Source: an uncultured Lachnospiraceae bacterium
Lineage (GTDB): Bacteria; Bacillota; Clostridia; Lachnospirales; Lachnospiraceae
Reading direction: 5' to 3'
Length of the DNA: 38,275 nucleotides
NCBI GenBank assembly: GCA_947385425.1
Contig: CANDKY010000031.1
Location: 1-38,275 of the forward strand
The translations under genes and the position numbers were made by a program. Positions 24,862 through 34,204 of this stretch are shown piece by piece (position 1 is the first letter of the stretch; every line of letters begins with the position of its first letter). The notes under the pieces are model-generated. The model was given only the letters and a program-made list of their open reading frames with translations, ran no database searches and had not been told where the DNA came from.

Positions 24862-26238
24862 ATGGAACAAAAAGCAAAAAGGATAGAATTTCGTTTTGGG
24901 AAGGCCGGAAAGCTGGCTCCGCTTCTTGTTGCGGCGGCGATGATCGGATGGGCGGCGTTTGGGCAGTCCAACGTGAACGGATATGTGCTGGCTTTTTTTG
25001 CGGCGCTGGTGGCGGGAGTTATTTTTGCAAAGGATGAAAAGGCATACGGGGAGGCGCTGATCTTCGGGCTGGGCAAGCCGATGTTTGCCGTGATTGTGCT
25101 GGCTGTGATACTGGCGGCGGTTTCCGGCAAGCTGATCTCCGCCAGCGGGGCAGTACAGACGATTGCGGCGTATGTGGTGGCCGCAGGCTTTACGGGAAAG
25201 CTTTTTGTGGCTGCTGCCTTTCTTATTACCTGCCTGTTAGCTTTTGCGACAGGGACGTCAGTGGGTACTTATTTTGTGGTGATCCCGATTTTGTTCCCGG
25301 TAGGCGTGATGGCGGGGGCGACGCCGGAATTTATGATCGGAGCCATCGTGTCGGGCGCTGCTTTCGGGGATAATTTAGGGCCGATCTCGGATACTACCAT
25401 TGCTTCCTCCGCCACGCAGCATGCGGATTTGGGAACCGTGGTGAAGACAAGGACGCGTTACAGCCTGCCTGCGGCGGCAGGGGCGCTTGTTTTATTTTTG
25501 CTGTTTTCCAGGACTACGGACGCAAGCGCGGCGGCGGAGGCGGCGGGCGGGGAGGTAAACCCGGCCAGTCTGGTGATGCTGGTGATCCCTGTGGTCATTA
25601 TTGTTTTGTGTATGATGAGGAAACATCTGATCACGGCCCTTGCATGGGGCATTCTGGCGGGAAGCGCCGCAGGGCTGCTTTCCGGCGTCTATACGGTAGA
25701 TCAGCTTATCTCGTTTCCCGGCGGATTCTCAGTGGGCGGGGCTGTGATAGATGCCATCTCGGGGACTGCGGGGACGGTGGCTATGCTGATCGGGGTGTTT
25801 TCCCTGTTGGGTGTGATGGAGTGCAGCGGCCTGTTTGAAGATGTGAGAGGGCTTCTGGAACGTTTTGCGAAAAAGGAGCGCAGTACAGAGGCGACGATTA
25901 TCCTGTCTGTGGGCATATTGAGCATGGTGACAGGCGTAATTTCGGTGGCTATCGTGGCGCTTGGGGATCTTGTCAATGAGATTGGGGAAAAAGCGGGCGT
26001 GAACCGTTACCGCCGGGCAAATCTGATGGATTGTACGGGCTGTGTGTTCTGTTTCCTGGCGCCCTGGACGGTACATTGCGTGATCCCGGCGCAGCAGTCC
26101 GCTCAGTTCGGCGAGGGGTTTGCGGTGGCGCCGGCTTCCGTGCCTTTTGTGAATTATTATTCGATTTGTATGCTTGTGATGCTGTTAACGGCGGTGCTTA
26201 CCGGGTATGGGAGGAAACCGCCTGAAACCGGGCGGTGA
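24862..26238 (+). CDS. nhaC: NhaC-family Na+/H+ antiporter
   Basis: 458 aa from the ATG at 24862, which has its own AAGGAAGGAG site eight bases before. About eleven hydrophobic segments are visible. Family motifs are LAFATGTSVGTYFVVIPI, GAAFGDNLGPISDTTIASS (ion-site region) and the late GCVFCFLAPW. It exchanges Na+ for H+ (some members exchange malate/lactate plus ions). Length is normal, so the gene looks intact. Upstream in-frame codons belong to a truncated ATPase gene. The fusion would add a 162-residue soluble domain if translation starts at 24376. Confidence 0.9.
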   Translation: MEQKAKRIEFRFGKAGKLAPLLVAAAMIGWAAFGQSNVNGYVLAFFAALVAGVIFAKDEKAYGEALIFGLGKPMFAVIVLAVILAAVSGKLISASGAVQTIAAYVVAAGFTGKLFVAAAFLITCLLAFATGTSVGTYFVVIPILFPVGVMAGATPEFMIGAIVSGAAFGDNLGPISDTTIASSATQHADLGTVVKTRTRYSLPAAAGALVLFLLFSRTTDASAAAEAAGGEVNPASLVMLVIPVVIIVLCMMRKHLITALAWGILAGSAAGLLSGVYTVDQLISFPGGFSVGGAVIDAISGTAGTVAMLIGVFSLLGVMECSGLFEDVRGLLERFAKKERSTEATIILSVGILSMVTGVISVAIVALGDLVNEIGEKAGVNRYRRANLMDCTGCVFCFLAPWTVHCVIPAQQSAQFGEGFAVAPASVPFVNYYSICMLVMLLTAVLTGYGRKPPETGR

Positions 26239-26276
26239 GGGGCAGTTCCTTAGAGCCTAAAAAAGTGGGTGGTATT

Positions 26277-26858
26277 ATGGAATATACATGGAACGATATA
26301 GAAGAGCATATTGCTGTCTGTACAGGCTGTCCGCTGAGCCGGACCAGGAACCGCCCGGTCATGGGGCGCGGGGACAGGCAGGCTGATATTATGCTGATCG
26401 CGGAGGCGCCCGGAGGGCAGGAAGACGAGCAGGGGATTCCCTTTGTCGGGAAATCAGGGGAGGTGCTGGACAATCTTTTGCGGGACTGCGGACTGGGCAG
26501 AAAAGAAATATATATTACCAATATTTTGAAATGTCATCCGCCGGGCAACCGTGACCCGAAAGAGGAGGAAAAAGAAGCGTGTTTTCCCTATTTAAAGTAC
26601 GAAACATTCCTTTTGAAGCCAAAGATTATTGTCTGTCTCGGCCGCGTCGCCGCACAGCGGATTATTTCGCCGGATTTTAAGATCACCAGGCAGCACGGCA
26701 CCTGGGCTTACCGGAAAAACTGTGCGATGACGGCGGTATATCATCCTTCGGCTATTCTGCGGGATCCATCCAAATATGAGGAAGCGAAGAAGGATTTTGC
26801 AGAGATTGTTAAAAAACGGGAGGAGCTGGTTTTCGCAGATGCGCGCCATAGTTTGTGA
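26277..26858 (+). CDS. Uracil-DNA glycosylase, family 4 (Fe-S type)
   Basis: 193 aa from the ATG at 26277 (GGGTGGT upstream). The N-terminal Cys pair CTGC (~residues 14-17) and later cysteines in LKCHPPGNRDP and EACFPYL are the four Fe-S ligands expected of this family. Motif A is AEAPGGQEDEQGIPFVGKSG, and the late motif is YHPSAILRDPSK. It removes uracil from DNA in base-excision repair. The last residues (FADARHSL) and stop codon lie in a copy of repeat A, so the original C-terminus was altered slightly. Confidence 0.92.
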   Translation: MEYTWNDIEEHIAVCTGCPLSRTRNRPVMGRGDRQADIMLIAEAPGGQEDEQGIPFVGKSGEVLDNLLRDCGLGRKEIYITNILKCHPPGNRDPKEEEKEACFPYLKYETFLLKPKIIVCLGRVAAQRIISPDFKITRQHGTWAYRKNCAMTAVYHPSAILRDPSKYEEAKKDFAEIVKKREELVFADARHSL

Positions 26859-26908
26859 GTGGAAAAGATCACGTAAAATGGTGAAAATAAGATTTTAAAC
26901 AGGGTGTA
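26826..26908. repeat. Degenerate copy of palindromic element A at the udg 3' end
   Basis: GCAGATGCGCGCCATAGTTT and AAAATGGTGAAAATAAGATT match the element at 9257 minus a ~26-base internal segment. Its left half encodes the last residues of the glycosylase. Confidence 0.6.
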
Positions 26909-26933
26909 AGGAGGTGAAGGAAGGGTGGAAAGA

Positions 26934-28859
26934 ATGGCAAAGGCGGATGCGGCATATGGTGCTTCAAGCATAACGGTTTTAGAGGGGCTGGAGGCAGTCC
27001 GGAAGAGGCCGGGGATGTACATCGGGAGTGTTTCAACGAAAGGTTTGAACCATCTGATATACGAGATAGTGGACAATGCGGTGGATGAGCATTTGGCCGG
27101 GCATTGCGATACGGTAAAGGTGACGTTGGAAGCGGACGGTTCCGCAACGGTGGAGGATAATGGACGGGGTATCCCGGTAGGGATGCATGAGAAGGGCATC
27201 AGCGCGGAGCGGCTTGTATTTACTACGCTCCATGCGGGCGGTAAATTTGACAATGCGGCTTATAAGACGAGCGGCGGCCTGCATGGGGTAGGTTCTTCGG
27301 TAGTCAACGCACTGTCGGCGCGCCTGACGGTGCAGGTGAAGCGCGGCGGGCAGGTTTATGAGGATAAATATGAGCGCGGGAACCCTGTTGTGGAGTTAAG
27401 GGACGGCCTGCTTCCGGTAATCGGGAAGACGAAGGAGACAGGGACGAAAATTAATTTCCTGCCGGACGATACTATTTTTGACAAAACCAGGTTTAAGGAG
27501 GAGGAAGTCAAGAGCAGGCTCCATGAGACTGCGTACCTGAACCCGGAACTGACGATCCTTTTTACGGACAGGCGAAAAGAGCCGGAGGAAAGGGTGGAAT
27601 TCCACGAACCGGAGGGGATTGTCGGTTTTATCAAGGATATGAATAAAGCGAAGGAACCCATCCATGAGGTGATTTATTTCCAGGGGGAGAGCGAAGGGAT
27701 TTCCGTGGAGGCGGCGTTCCAGTATGTAAATGAATTCCATGAAAATGTGCTTGGCTTCTGCAACAATATTTATAATTCGGAGGGCGGCACGCATCTTACG
27801 GGCTTTAAGACAATGTTCACCAATGTGATCAATACGTATGCGAGGGAGCTGAACATATTAAAGGAGAAGGATGTGAATTTCACCGGGGCGGATGTGCGCA
27901 ACGGCATGACGGCTGTCGTTTCGGTCAAGCACCCGGATCCCCGTTTCGAGGGGCAGACGAAGACGAAGCTGGATAACCAGGATGCGGCCAAGGTGGTCAG
28001 CAAGGTAACGGGGGAGGAGATTGTCCGTTATTTTGACCGTAATCTGGAAACGCTGAAAAATGTCATCGGCTGTGCGGAGAAGGCGGCAAAGATAAGGAAG
28101 ACGGAGGAGAAGGCGAAGACGAATATGCTGACGAAGCAGAAGTTTTCCTTTGATTCCAACGGGAAACTGGCCAACTGTGAGTCGCGGGATGCTTCCAAAT
28201 GTGAGATTTTCATCGTGGAGGGGGATTCTGCGGGGGGCAGCGCGAAGACGGCAAGGAACCGAGCGTTCCAGGCGATCCTGCCGATCCGGGGGAAAATCCT
28301 GAATGTGGAGAAGGCCAGCATCGATAAGGTGCTTGCCAATGCGGAGATAAAGACGATGATCAATGCTTTCGGATGCGGTTTTTCCGAGGGGTATGGAAAT
28401 GATTTTGATATCTCGAAGCTGCGGTATGATAAGATTATTATTATGGCCGATGCGGATGTGGACGGCGCCCATATTTCCACGCTGCTTCTGACCTTGTTTT
28501 ACCGGTTTATGCCGGAGCTGATTTATGAAGGGCATGTGTATATCGCCATGCCGCCTTTGTATAAGGCCATGCCAACAAAGGGGGCGGAGGAGTATCTGTA
28601 TGACGACAAAGCCCTGGAGAAGTACAGGAAACGGCATAAGGGGCCTTTTACTTTGCAGCGGTACAAGGGCCTGGGGGAAATGGATGCGCAGCAGCTTTGG
28701 GAAACGACGCTGGATCCGGAAACAAGGCTGTTAAAGCTGGTGGAGATCGAGGATGCGCGTATGGCTTCCGAGGTGACGGAGATGTTAATGGGGACGGATG
28801 TGCCGCCGAGGAAGGCTTTTATCTATGAACATGCTACGGATGCGGAGCTTGATGTGTAG
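26934..28859 (+). CDS. Type IIA topoisomerase ATPase subunit (ParE/GyrB-like)
   Basis: 641 aa from the ATG at 26934; a GTG three codons upstream also follows the GAAGGAAGG site. GHKL ATPase motifs are EIVDNAVDE, DNGRGIPVG and GGLHGVGSSVVNALS. The TOPRIM domain has IVEGDSAGGSAKTARNR, PIRGKILNVEKA and MADADVDGAHI. The C-terminus RRKAFI-type motif reads PPRKAFIYEHA. Length suits GyrB/ParE of Gram-positives. Its partner lies 2.4 kb downstream at 31218. Because the partner lacks a GyrA box, the pair is more likely topoisomerase IV-like (decatenation) than the main gyrase, but this is inference. Confidence 0.9.
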   Translation: MAKADAAYGASSITVLEGLEAVRKRPGMYIGSVSTKGLNHLIYEIVDNAVDEHLAGHCDTVKVTLEADGSATVEDNGRGIPVGMHEKGISAERLVFTTLHAGGKFDNAAYKTSGGLHGVGSSVVNALSARLTVQVKRGGQVYEDKYERGNPVVELRDGLLPVIGKTKETGTKINFLPDDTIFDKTRFKEEEVKSRLHETAYLNPELTILFTDRRKEPEERVEFHEPEGIVGFIKDMNKAKEPIHEVIYFQGESEGISVEAAFQYVNEFHENVLGFCNNIYNSEGGTHLTGFKTMFTNVINTYARELNILKEKDVNFTGADVRNGMTAVVSVKHPDPRFEGQTKTKLDNQDAAKVVSKVTGEEIVRYFDRNLETLKNVIGCAEKAAKIRKTEEKAKTNMLTKQKFSFDSNGKLANCESRDASKCEIFIVEGDSAGGSAKTARNRAFQAILPIRGKILNVEKASIDKVLANAEIKTMINAFGCGFSEGYGNDFDISKLRYDKIIIMADADVDGAHISTLLLTLFYRFMPELIYEGHVYIAMPPLYKAMPTKGAEEYLYDDKALEKYRKRHKGPFTLQRYKGLGEMDAQQLWETTLDPETRLLKLVEIEDARMASEVTEMLMGTDVPPRKAFIYEHATDAELDV

Positions 28860-28877
28860 GGACAGGGGGGATGGCTT

Positions 28878-29180
28878 ATGGCGGCCGGACAGGCGGAATG
28901 GACAGAGGCAAGGGACGGACTTGTGCGTGCGGTAAGGGATCTCGGATTCCCGGAGGAGCTGGGGAATGAGATTGCTAAGAATCTTGGAAGCCCAAAGGCT
29001 ATGGGCAGGATGACCGCGTACCTGCACCATGTGAAACCCAAAAAGGTGGAACTTGTTGTGGATGAGATGCTGGCAATCCGAAGCGAGACAGAGGCGTGGA
29101 GGAAGAAAAAAGCATGCGGGGAGGCCGGTATGAAATATAATGGGATGCACTACGGCCTGTATGGAAGCGGGGAGGAATGA
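28878..29180 (+). CDS. Hypothetical helical protein (100 aa)
   Basis: Predicted mostly helical and charged, with a middle part SPKAMGRMTAYLHHVKPKKVELVVDEMLAI. No domain I can name. AGGGGGG lies eight bases before the ATG. It starts 18 bases after the topoisomerase subunit and ends just before the HD gene (overlapping region of its ribosome binding site), indicating one transcript. Confidence 0.65.
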   Translation: MAAGQAEWTEARDGLVRAVRDLGFPEELGNEIAKNLGSPKAMGRMTAYLHHVKPKKVELVVDEMLAIRSETEAWRKKKACGEAGMKYNGMHYGLYGSGEE

Positions 29181-29187
29181 AAAAAAC

Positions 29188-29649
29188 ATGGGAAGATTGA
29201 AAGAACTGCGAAAATATGTGGATGCTGAACTGGGCAAAATAGAGGATGCCGACAAGCGGAATGCCGCTTTTGTACATATTTATGGTGTGTCGCTGGCCGC
29301 TACCATGATAGCAAAGAAGCGCGGGCTTGACCCGGAGATTGCTTCGATGGCGGCAATGATGCACGATCTGTATGCATATAAGTCGGGCTCTTATGAGGAT
29401 CATGCCCGTAAAGGGGCGGAACTTGCAAGCCAGATTCTTTCGGAACTGAAGTTGGCGGATGATGCGGAGACGGAAATGATTTGCTCGGCAATCCGCCGCC
29501 ATGATGATAAGCTGGCGGCGGACAGCCCGATGGATGAGGTGTTAAAGGATGCGGATGTCATCCATCATTGTATGAACGATTTATCAAAGCCGGTCAAAGA
29601 AAAGGAACAAGCGCGGTTCCATAAGCTGTGTGAGGAATTTGGGATGTGA
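29188..29649 (+). CDS. HD-domain phosphohydrolase-like protein
   Basis: 153 aa from the ATG at 29188, with GGGGAGGA 12-17 bases before, inside the end of the previous gene. The HD metal-binding pattern is seen as His30, His59-Asp60 (AAMMHDLYAY), His72 (YEDHARKG), then IRRHDDK and DADVIHH. Such small HD proteins hydrolyse phosphate esters of nucleotides or similar; the substrate here is unknown. Confidence 0.82.
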   Translation: MGRLKELRKYVDAELGKIEDADKRNAAFVHIYGVSLAATMIAKKRGLDPEIASMAAMMHDLYAYKSGSYEDHARKGAELASQILSELKLADDAETEMICSAIRRHDDKLAADSPMDEVLKDADVIHHCMNDLSKPVKEKEQARFHKLCEEFGM

Positions 29650-29703
29650 AGAAGGCAGAGGTATCGGGAATAGGACGTATTATGGGATGTGAAGGAGGAC
29701 AAA

Positions 29704-30096
29704 ATGGAAAGAGCGGTAAAATTTTTAAAAGATGCGGGTATTTATTATCTGGCAACGATGGAAGGGGATCAGCCGAGGGTAAGGCCGTTTGGTACGGCGC
29801 ATATTTTTGAGGGGAAGCTTTATATCCAGACCGGAAAGGTAAAAGAAGTGTCGAAACAGATTCACGCAAACCCGAAGGTTGAGATCTGCGCGTTCAAGGG
29901 CGGGAATTGGCTGCGCATTGCAGGCGAGCTGGCTGAGGATGACAGGAGGGAAGCGCGCCAGGCTATGCTGGACGCGTATCCTTCGCTCCAAAACAGGTAC
30001 TCCACGGACGATGGGAACACGGAAGTTTTTTATTTTAAGGCTGCTGTGGCTACATTCAGTTCCTTTACCCATGAGCCGGAAGTAGTGGAATTCTAA
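29704..30096 (+). CDS. Pyridoxamine 5'-phosphate oxidase-like FMN-binding split-barrel protein
   Basis: 130 aa from the ATG at 29704 with GAAGGAGG five bases upstream. It has the split-barrel pattern YYLATMEGDQPRVRPFGTAH...LYIQTGKVKEVSKQIHANPKVEIC (in pieces) followed by WLRIAGEL. It likely binds FMN or a related cofactor and acts as a small oxidoreductase, with substrate unknown. The stop is followed at once by repeat sequence. Confidence 0.85.
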   Translation: MERAVKFLKDAGIYYLATMEGDQPRVRPFGTAHIFEGKLYIQTGKVKEVSKQIHANPKVEICAFKGGNWLRIAGELAEDDRREARQAMLDAYPSLQNRYSTDDGNTEVFYFKAAVATFSSFTHEPEVVEF

Positions 30097-30194
30097 GGAA
30101 CTGTTCCTAAGTTTGGAGGGGTTCCAGGGAAAACTGTATGCCGGGTTTTATCGTTTTATACATCGGAAAAGGCGGCTGGGAGAATGCCATTCCT

Positions 30195-30357
30195 TTAGGA
30201 ACTGTCCAGAAATAACTTGTGCAAGTTACGCAGAATTTTTCTTCGGCAGTGTCGGCCAAAAATCGGGCGCATAGTGGGCTATGTAACTGATTTTTGGCTG
30301 ATGCTGCCGGAGAAAAAGGCAAGTAAATTGCACAAGTTATTTCCGGACAGTTCCTTA
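30195..30357. repeat. Palindromic element C (163 bp)
   Basis: The left end GGAACTGTCCAGAAATAACT and the inverse of the right end agree over 28 bases with about three differences. Further inward GAATTTTTCTTCGGCA pairs loosely with TGCCGGAGAAAAA, and GCCAAAAATC with GATTTTTGGC, so nearly the whole element folds on itself. No coding potential; MITE-like. The preceding bases 30097-30194 carry a short AGGAACTGTTCCT palindrome and nothing else I can support. Confidence 0.8.
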
Positions 30358-30470
30358 CTATCGGCTTAGCAGATAGAGGAATGGTATTTTTATGCTGTCT
30401 TTTCCCATTCAAATAAGCAGCAAAGAAGCAGATGGGGATTCAGGATCGGACAGAGCCCACACCCGTGTAC

Positions 30471-30659
30471 CAATGTCAGTAACTTAAGCTTCCCGGAGCG
30501 CCGCAGACCACATATCTCATCCGGACGCGCTTTCGCTCAGCGGCAGACGCAACGGCACTAAGGCGCCAAAACACGTCGCCTAAGTGCCGGCGTCTTTCGA
30601 TGGTCCGGATTGAGATATATGGTCTGCAGCACCCCGAAAAGCTTAAGTTATTGACATTG
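30471..30659. mobile_element. Palindromic element D (189 bp) with 9-bp target duplication
   Basis: Terminal inverted repeats begin CAATGTCA-(G/A)-TAACTTAAGCTT and continue imperfectly over ~55 bases. The centre holds a further inverted pair (GGCACTAAGGCG with CGCCTAAGTGCC). CCCGTGTAC occurs directly at both borders (30462-30470 and 30660-30668), a perfect 9-bp target duplication. Noncoding, so a MITE mobilised by a transposase elsewhere. Other copies are at 38222 (left end) and 1154 (right arm, degenerate). Confidence 0.85.
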
Positions 30660-30714
30660 CCCGTGTACAGTAACGCCGTATCGAAGTGTTGTTGCCAAAC
30701 AGGGTATTTTACAC

Positions 30715-30743
30715 TTCACAATGTACAAAACCTGTGCTATACT
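30715..30743 (+). promoter_or_regulatory. Promoter of the mazG-like gene
   Basis: TTCACA (30715-30720) and TATACT (30738-30743) are 17 bases apart; each differs from consensus at one position. They lie about 95 bases before the ATG and just after element D. Confidence 0.6.
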
Positions 30744-30835
30744 ACAAATTACTTTCCCGGTTTCCCGGACTATAGGGCTGAGTTGTTTTTTAATAAAGCT
30801 GAGTTGTCATAAACATTGTTTTTTGGGAGGTAATT

Positions 30836-31165
30836 ATGGGTAAAACGTTTGCGGAAATGGAAGAGATGTACCGGGAAGTGGTGAGGAGATTCAATAAAAT
30901 AGAATTGCAGGAGTGGAATGCGGAAGGTACAATGATTGAGTTGTCCAAACAGGTTGGCGAACTGGCAAAGCAGGTTATGATAAAAGAAAGGTATTATGCC
31001 CTGGAAGGCGAGGCCAGTAATGTTGATGAGCGTTTAGGCAATGAGATGGCGGATGTAATTGCGCAGGTAATGAGATTAGCGGATTTTTATAAAATAGATC
31101 TGGAAAAAGCATTTATTGAGGCGAGAGAAGATGAGGACAGATACTTGAAGTCCAGAGGGCATTAA
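30836..31165 (+). CDS. MazG-like nucleotide pyrophosphohydrolase
   Basis: 109 aa, all-alpha NTP-PPase fold. The metal-binding pattern appears as acidic residues in IELSKQVGELAKQV (helix 1) and E-x2-D in GNEMADVIAQVMRLAD (helix 3), as in MazG-type enzymes. The first helix carries Gln where a second Glu is common, so activity is uncertain. GGGAGG precedes the ATG by five bases. It may cleanse non-canonical NTPs. It is probably cotranscribed with the next topoisomerase gene, 52 bases on. Confidence 0.8.
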   Translation: MGKTFAEMEEMYREVVRRFNKIELQEWNAEGTMIELSKQVGELAKQVMIKERYYALEGEASNVDERLGNEMADVIAQVMRLADFYKIDLEKAFIEAREDEDRYLKSRGH

Positions 31166-31217
31166 CGGGGAAAGAAGCTTTAAGGATGCCTGATAACAGG
31201 TTTGGAGGAAGAAAAGT

Positions 31218-33464
31218 ATGGACATGGATGACAGCAGGATCATCAAAACGGAATATTCGGAAGTGATGCAGAAATCTTATATTGATTATGCGATGAGCGT
31301 TATTATTGCCAGGGCGCTGCCTGATGTGAGGGATGGGTTAAAGCCGGTGCAGCGCAGGACGTTGTATGATATGCATGAACTGGGTATCCGGTATGACAGG
31401 CCGTACCGTAAGAGCGCCCGTATTGTTGGCGATACGATGGGTAAATACCATCCGCATGGGGACAGTTCGATTTACGATGCCCTCGTAGTAATGACGCAGG
31501 ATTTTAAGAAAGGGCTGCCCCTGGTGGACGGGCACGGTAATTTCGGGAATATTGAAGGCGACGGGGCGGCGGCTATGCGTTATACGGAAGCAAGGCTGCA
31601 GAAAATTACCCAGGAGGCTTTTTTGGCGGATTTGGATAAGGATGTGGTGGATTTCATCCCGAATTTCGATGAGACGGAGAAAGAGCCTTCCGTGCTTCCG
31701 GTGAAAATACCGAATCTGCTGGTCAATGGTTCCGAAGGGATTGCCGTGGGCATGGCTACCAGCATACCGCCCCATAACCTGGGGGAGGTGATTGATGCGG
31801 CAAAGGCGTATATGAAGAATCCGGACATTACAACCAGGGAATTGATGCGTTATATCAAAGGGCCGGATTTCCCTACCGGGGGGATCGTGATTAACAAGGA
31901 TGAACTGTTAAATATATACGAAACCGGGACGGGTAAGATAAAGGTGCGCGGTAAGGTGGAAACCGAGAAGGCGAAGGGCGGGAAGACCAACTTAGTTATT
32001 ACCGAAATCCCATACCCGATGGTGGGGGCCAATATTTCCAAATTTTTGTCTGATGTGGCAGCTCTGGCCGAGTCCAAAAAGACACAGGATATCGTAGACA
32101 TTTCTAACCAATCTTCCAAAGAAGGCATCCGCATCGTGATAGAACTGCGCAAAGACGCGGATGTGGAAAATTTTAAAAATATGCTGTATAAGAAAACCCG
32201 CCTGGAGGATACTTTCGGCGTAAATATGCTTGCCATCTCGGACGGCAGGCCGGAAACCATGGGGATGAGGCAGATTATTAAAGCCAGTGTGGATTTCCAG
32301 TTCGAGGTGACGACGCGGAAGTACCAGACCCTGCTTGCTAAGGAAAAGGAGCGCAAGGAGATACAGGAGGGCTTGATTAAGGCATGCAATGTCATCGATC
32401 TGATTATAGAAATCCTGCGCGGAAGCAAAGACCGCGCTATGGCAAAGGCGTGCCTGGTGGAAGGGAAGACCCAGGGCATAAAGTTTAAGTCTAAGGAATC
32501 AAAAGTGATGGCAGAGCAGCTTCAGTTTACCGAGAAGCAGGCCAACGCTATCCTGGAAATGCGTCTGTACAAATTGATTGGCCTGGAAATCGAGGCGTTG
32601 ATAAAGGAACATGAGGATACGATGGCAAATATTTATCGGTATGAGGATATCCTTGATCGCAGGGATTCCATGGCGCAGGTCATTATGAACGAACTGGATG
32701 CCATTAAGAAGGAGTATGGCAGGCCGAGAAGGACGGTAGTGGAAAACGGGGAGGAAGCGGTATATGAGGAGAAGAAAGTCGAAGAGATGGAAGTGATGTG
32801 CCTGATGGACCGTTTCGGATATTTGAAAACGGTGGATATGGGTACTTATGAGCGCAACAAGGAGGCGGCGGATGCGGAGAATAAATATGTATTCCCCTGC
32901 AGGAATACGGGCAGGATATGCCTGTTTACCAATACGGGGCAGCTCCATACGATCAAAGTGTCGGATCTGCCTTTCGGGAAATTCCGGGATAAGGGAATAC
33001 CGGTGGATAATGTGAGCAATTTCAGTTCCGGGAAGGAAGAGATCCTGCTGGCCGCCAGCCAGCCGCGTCTGAATTTATGCCGGCTGATTTTTGTCACCGG
33101 CCAGTCTATGTTGAAAATCGTGGACGGCAGTGAGTTTGATGTGGCAAAGAGGACGGTGGCGGCGACCAAACTGTCTGAGGGGGATGAAGTGGTATCTGTT
33201 GCTATTATGGAAGAACAGAAAAATATCATTTTGCAGACTGCGGAGGGTTATTTCCTTCGTTTTGCCGTGGAAGAAATACCGGAGAAGAAGAAAAGCGCCG
33301 TCGGGGTACGGGGCATGAAGCTGGGGGAAAAGGATGTGGTGGAGAATGTATATTATACAACGGTTTTAACGGATCCGGTGATTGAGTATAAGGGGAAAAA
33401 GGTGGAGCCGGGAAAAATAAAGGCCGGGAAACGGGACGGGAAGGGAGTGAAGATACGGGTTTAG
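31218..33464 (+). CDS. Type IIA topoisomerase cleavage subunit (ParC/GyrA-like)
   Basis: 748 aa. The breakage-reunion domain includes the active-site Tyr122 ([11 protein letters not shown]). The quinolone-determining region [16 protein letters not shown] has Ser83 and Asp87, the drug-sensitive states in E. coli GyrA numbering. The C-terminal beta-propeller begins about residue 535 ([15 protein letters not shown]). The canonical GyrA box (QRRGGKG) is not seen; the matching place reads [10 protein letters not shown]. Lack of the box suggests a topoisomerase IV-like enzyme without strong negative supercoiling. GGAGG lies before the ATG. Confidence 0.9.
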   Translation: MDMDDSRIIKTEYSEVMQKSYIDYAMSVIIARALPDVRDGLKPVQRRTLYDMHELGIRYDRPYRKSARIVGDTMGKYHPHGDSSIYDALVVMTQDFKKGLPLVDGHGNFGNIEGDGAAAMRYTEARLQKITQEAFLADLDKDVVDFIPNFDETEKEPSVLPVKIPNLLVNGSEGIAVGMATSIPPHNLGEVIDAAKAYMKNPDITTRELMRYIKGPDFPTGGIVINKDELLNIYETGTGKIKVRGKVETEKAKGGKTNLVITEIPYPMVGANISKFLSDVAALAESKKTQDIVDISNQSSKEGIRIVIELRKDADVENFKNMLYKKTRLEDTFGVNMLAISDGRPETMGMRQIIKASVDFQFEVTTRKYQTLLAKEKERKEIQEGLIKACNVIDLIIEILRGSKDRAMAKACLVEGKTQGIKFKSKESKVMAEQLQFTEKQANAILEMRLYKLIGLEIEALIKEHEDTMANIYRYEDILDRRDSMAQVIMNELDAIKKEYGRPRRTVVENGEEAVYEEKKVEEMEVMCLMDRFGYLKTVDMGTYERNKEAADAENKYVFPCRNTGRICLFTNTGQLHTIKVSDLPFGKFRDKGIPVDNVSNFSSGKEEILLAASQPRLNLCRLIFVTGQSMLKIVDGSEFDVAKRTVAATKLSEGDEVVSVAIMEEQKNIILQTAEGYFLRFAVEEIPEKKKSAVGVRGMKLGEKDVVENVYYTTVLTDPVIEYKGKKVEPGKIKAGKRDGKGVKIRV

Positions 33465-33555
33465 GCGGAATGCGGTTTTGAATTGCAGCGTACATTGCAG
33501 TCTGTTGTTTTTTGTGGTAAGATAAATTTATAAAACACCGGAAAAGGAGTATGCC

Positions 33556-34110
33556 ATGTCCGCAGTATTAATACAGGAAAATAATTGTACAGAAGACGAC
33601 TACTACAACCTTCCCGAAAATATCCGGGCGGAATTGATTGACGGGCAAATCTATTATCAGGCGGCTCCCAGCCGCAGGCATCAGAAAATACTGAATTTTC
33701 TGAATACGGAAATAAATATCTATATCCGATCGAAAGACGGTTCCTGTGAGGTTTATCCTTCCCCGTTTGCCGTTAAGTTATCGGAGCAGGAGGAAAATAT
33801 TGTAGAGCCGGATATCAGTGTGATATGCGATCCGCGAAAACTGACAGACCGCGGTTGTACCGGGGCTCCTGACTGGATTATCGAAATTGTTTCACCAGGT
33901 ACATCCAGCCATGATTATGACAGGAAACTGAAGCTTTATCTGGATGCGGGTGTCAGAGAATATTGGATCGTGGACCCGTCGAAAGAAAGTATACTTGTAT
34001 ATTGGATGGAAACGCCTGGTTTTGAAATAAGCACATATACATTTTCGGATAATATCAAAGTAAATCTTTACCGGGATTTATCCATTTGTTTGGATAAGCT
34101 GAATCTGTAA
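33556..34110 (+). CDS. Uma2 family endonuclease-like protein (DUF820)
   Basis: 184 aa. Uma2 family pattern: LPENIRAELIDGQIYYQAAPSRRHQKI, VEPDISVICDPRK, PDWIIEIVSPGTSSHDYDRK and YLDAGVREYWIVDP. The D...E-x-(S)...K residues match a restriction-endonuclease-like (PD-(D/E)XK) fold. Members are multiplied in cyanobacteria and found singly in many Firmicutes; their biological role is unsettled. AAAAGGAG precedes the ATG. Confidence 0.88.
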   Translation: MSAVLIQENNCTEDDYYNLPENIRAELIDGQIYYQAAPSRRHQKILNFLNTEINIYIRSKDGSCEVYPSPFAVKLSEQEENIVEPDISVICDPRKLTDRGCTGAPDWIIEIVSPGTSSHDYDRKLKLYLDAGVREYWIVDPSKESILVYWMETPGFEISTYTFSDNIKVNLYRDLSICLDKLNL

Positions 34111-34204
34111 ATATCCGGGGGAGTACAGTACCGGGGGCTGTGCCGGCGCGGCATTAGCGTTTAACGAAAAAACGGTTTATAAAGAAAGGTTACAGGAGAA
34201 GGAG

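Noticed and set aside
30097-30835. CRISPR-like or ncRNA array in the long gene-free stretch
   Set aside because: The repeats are inverted, not regularly spaced direct repeats with spacers, and each is explained by a palindromic element.
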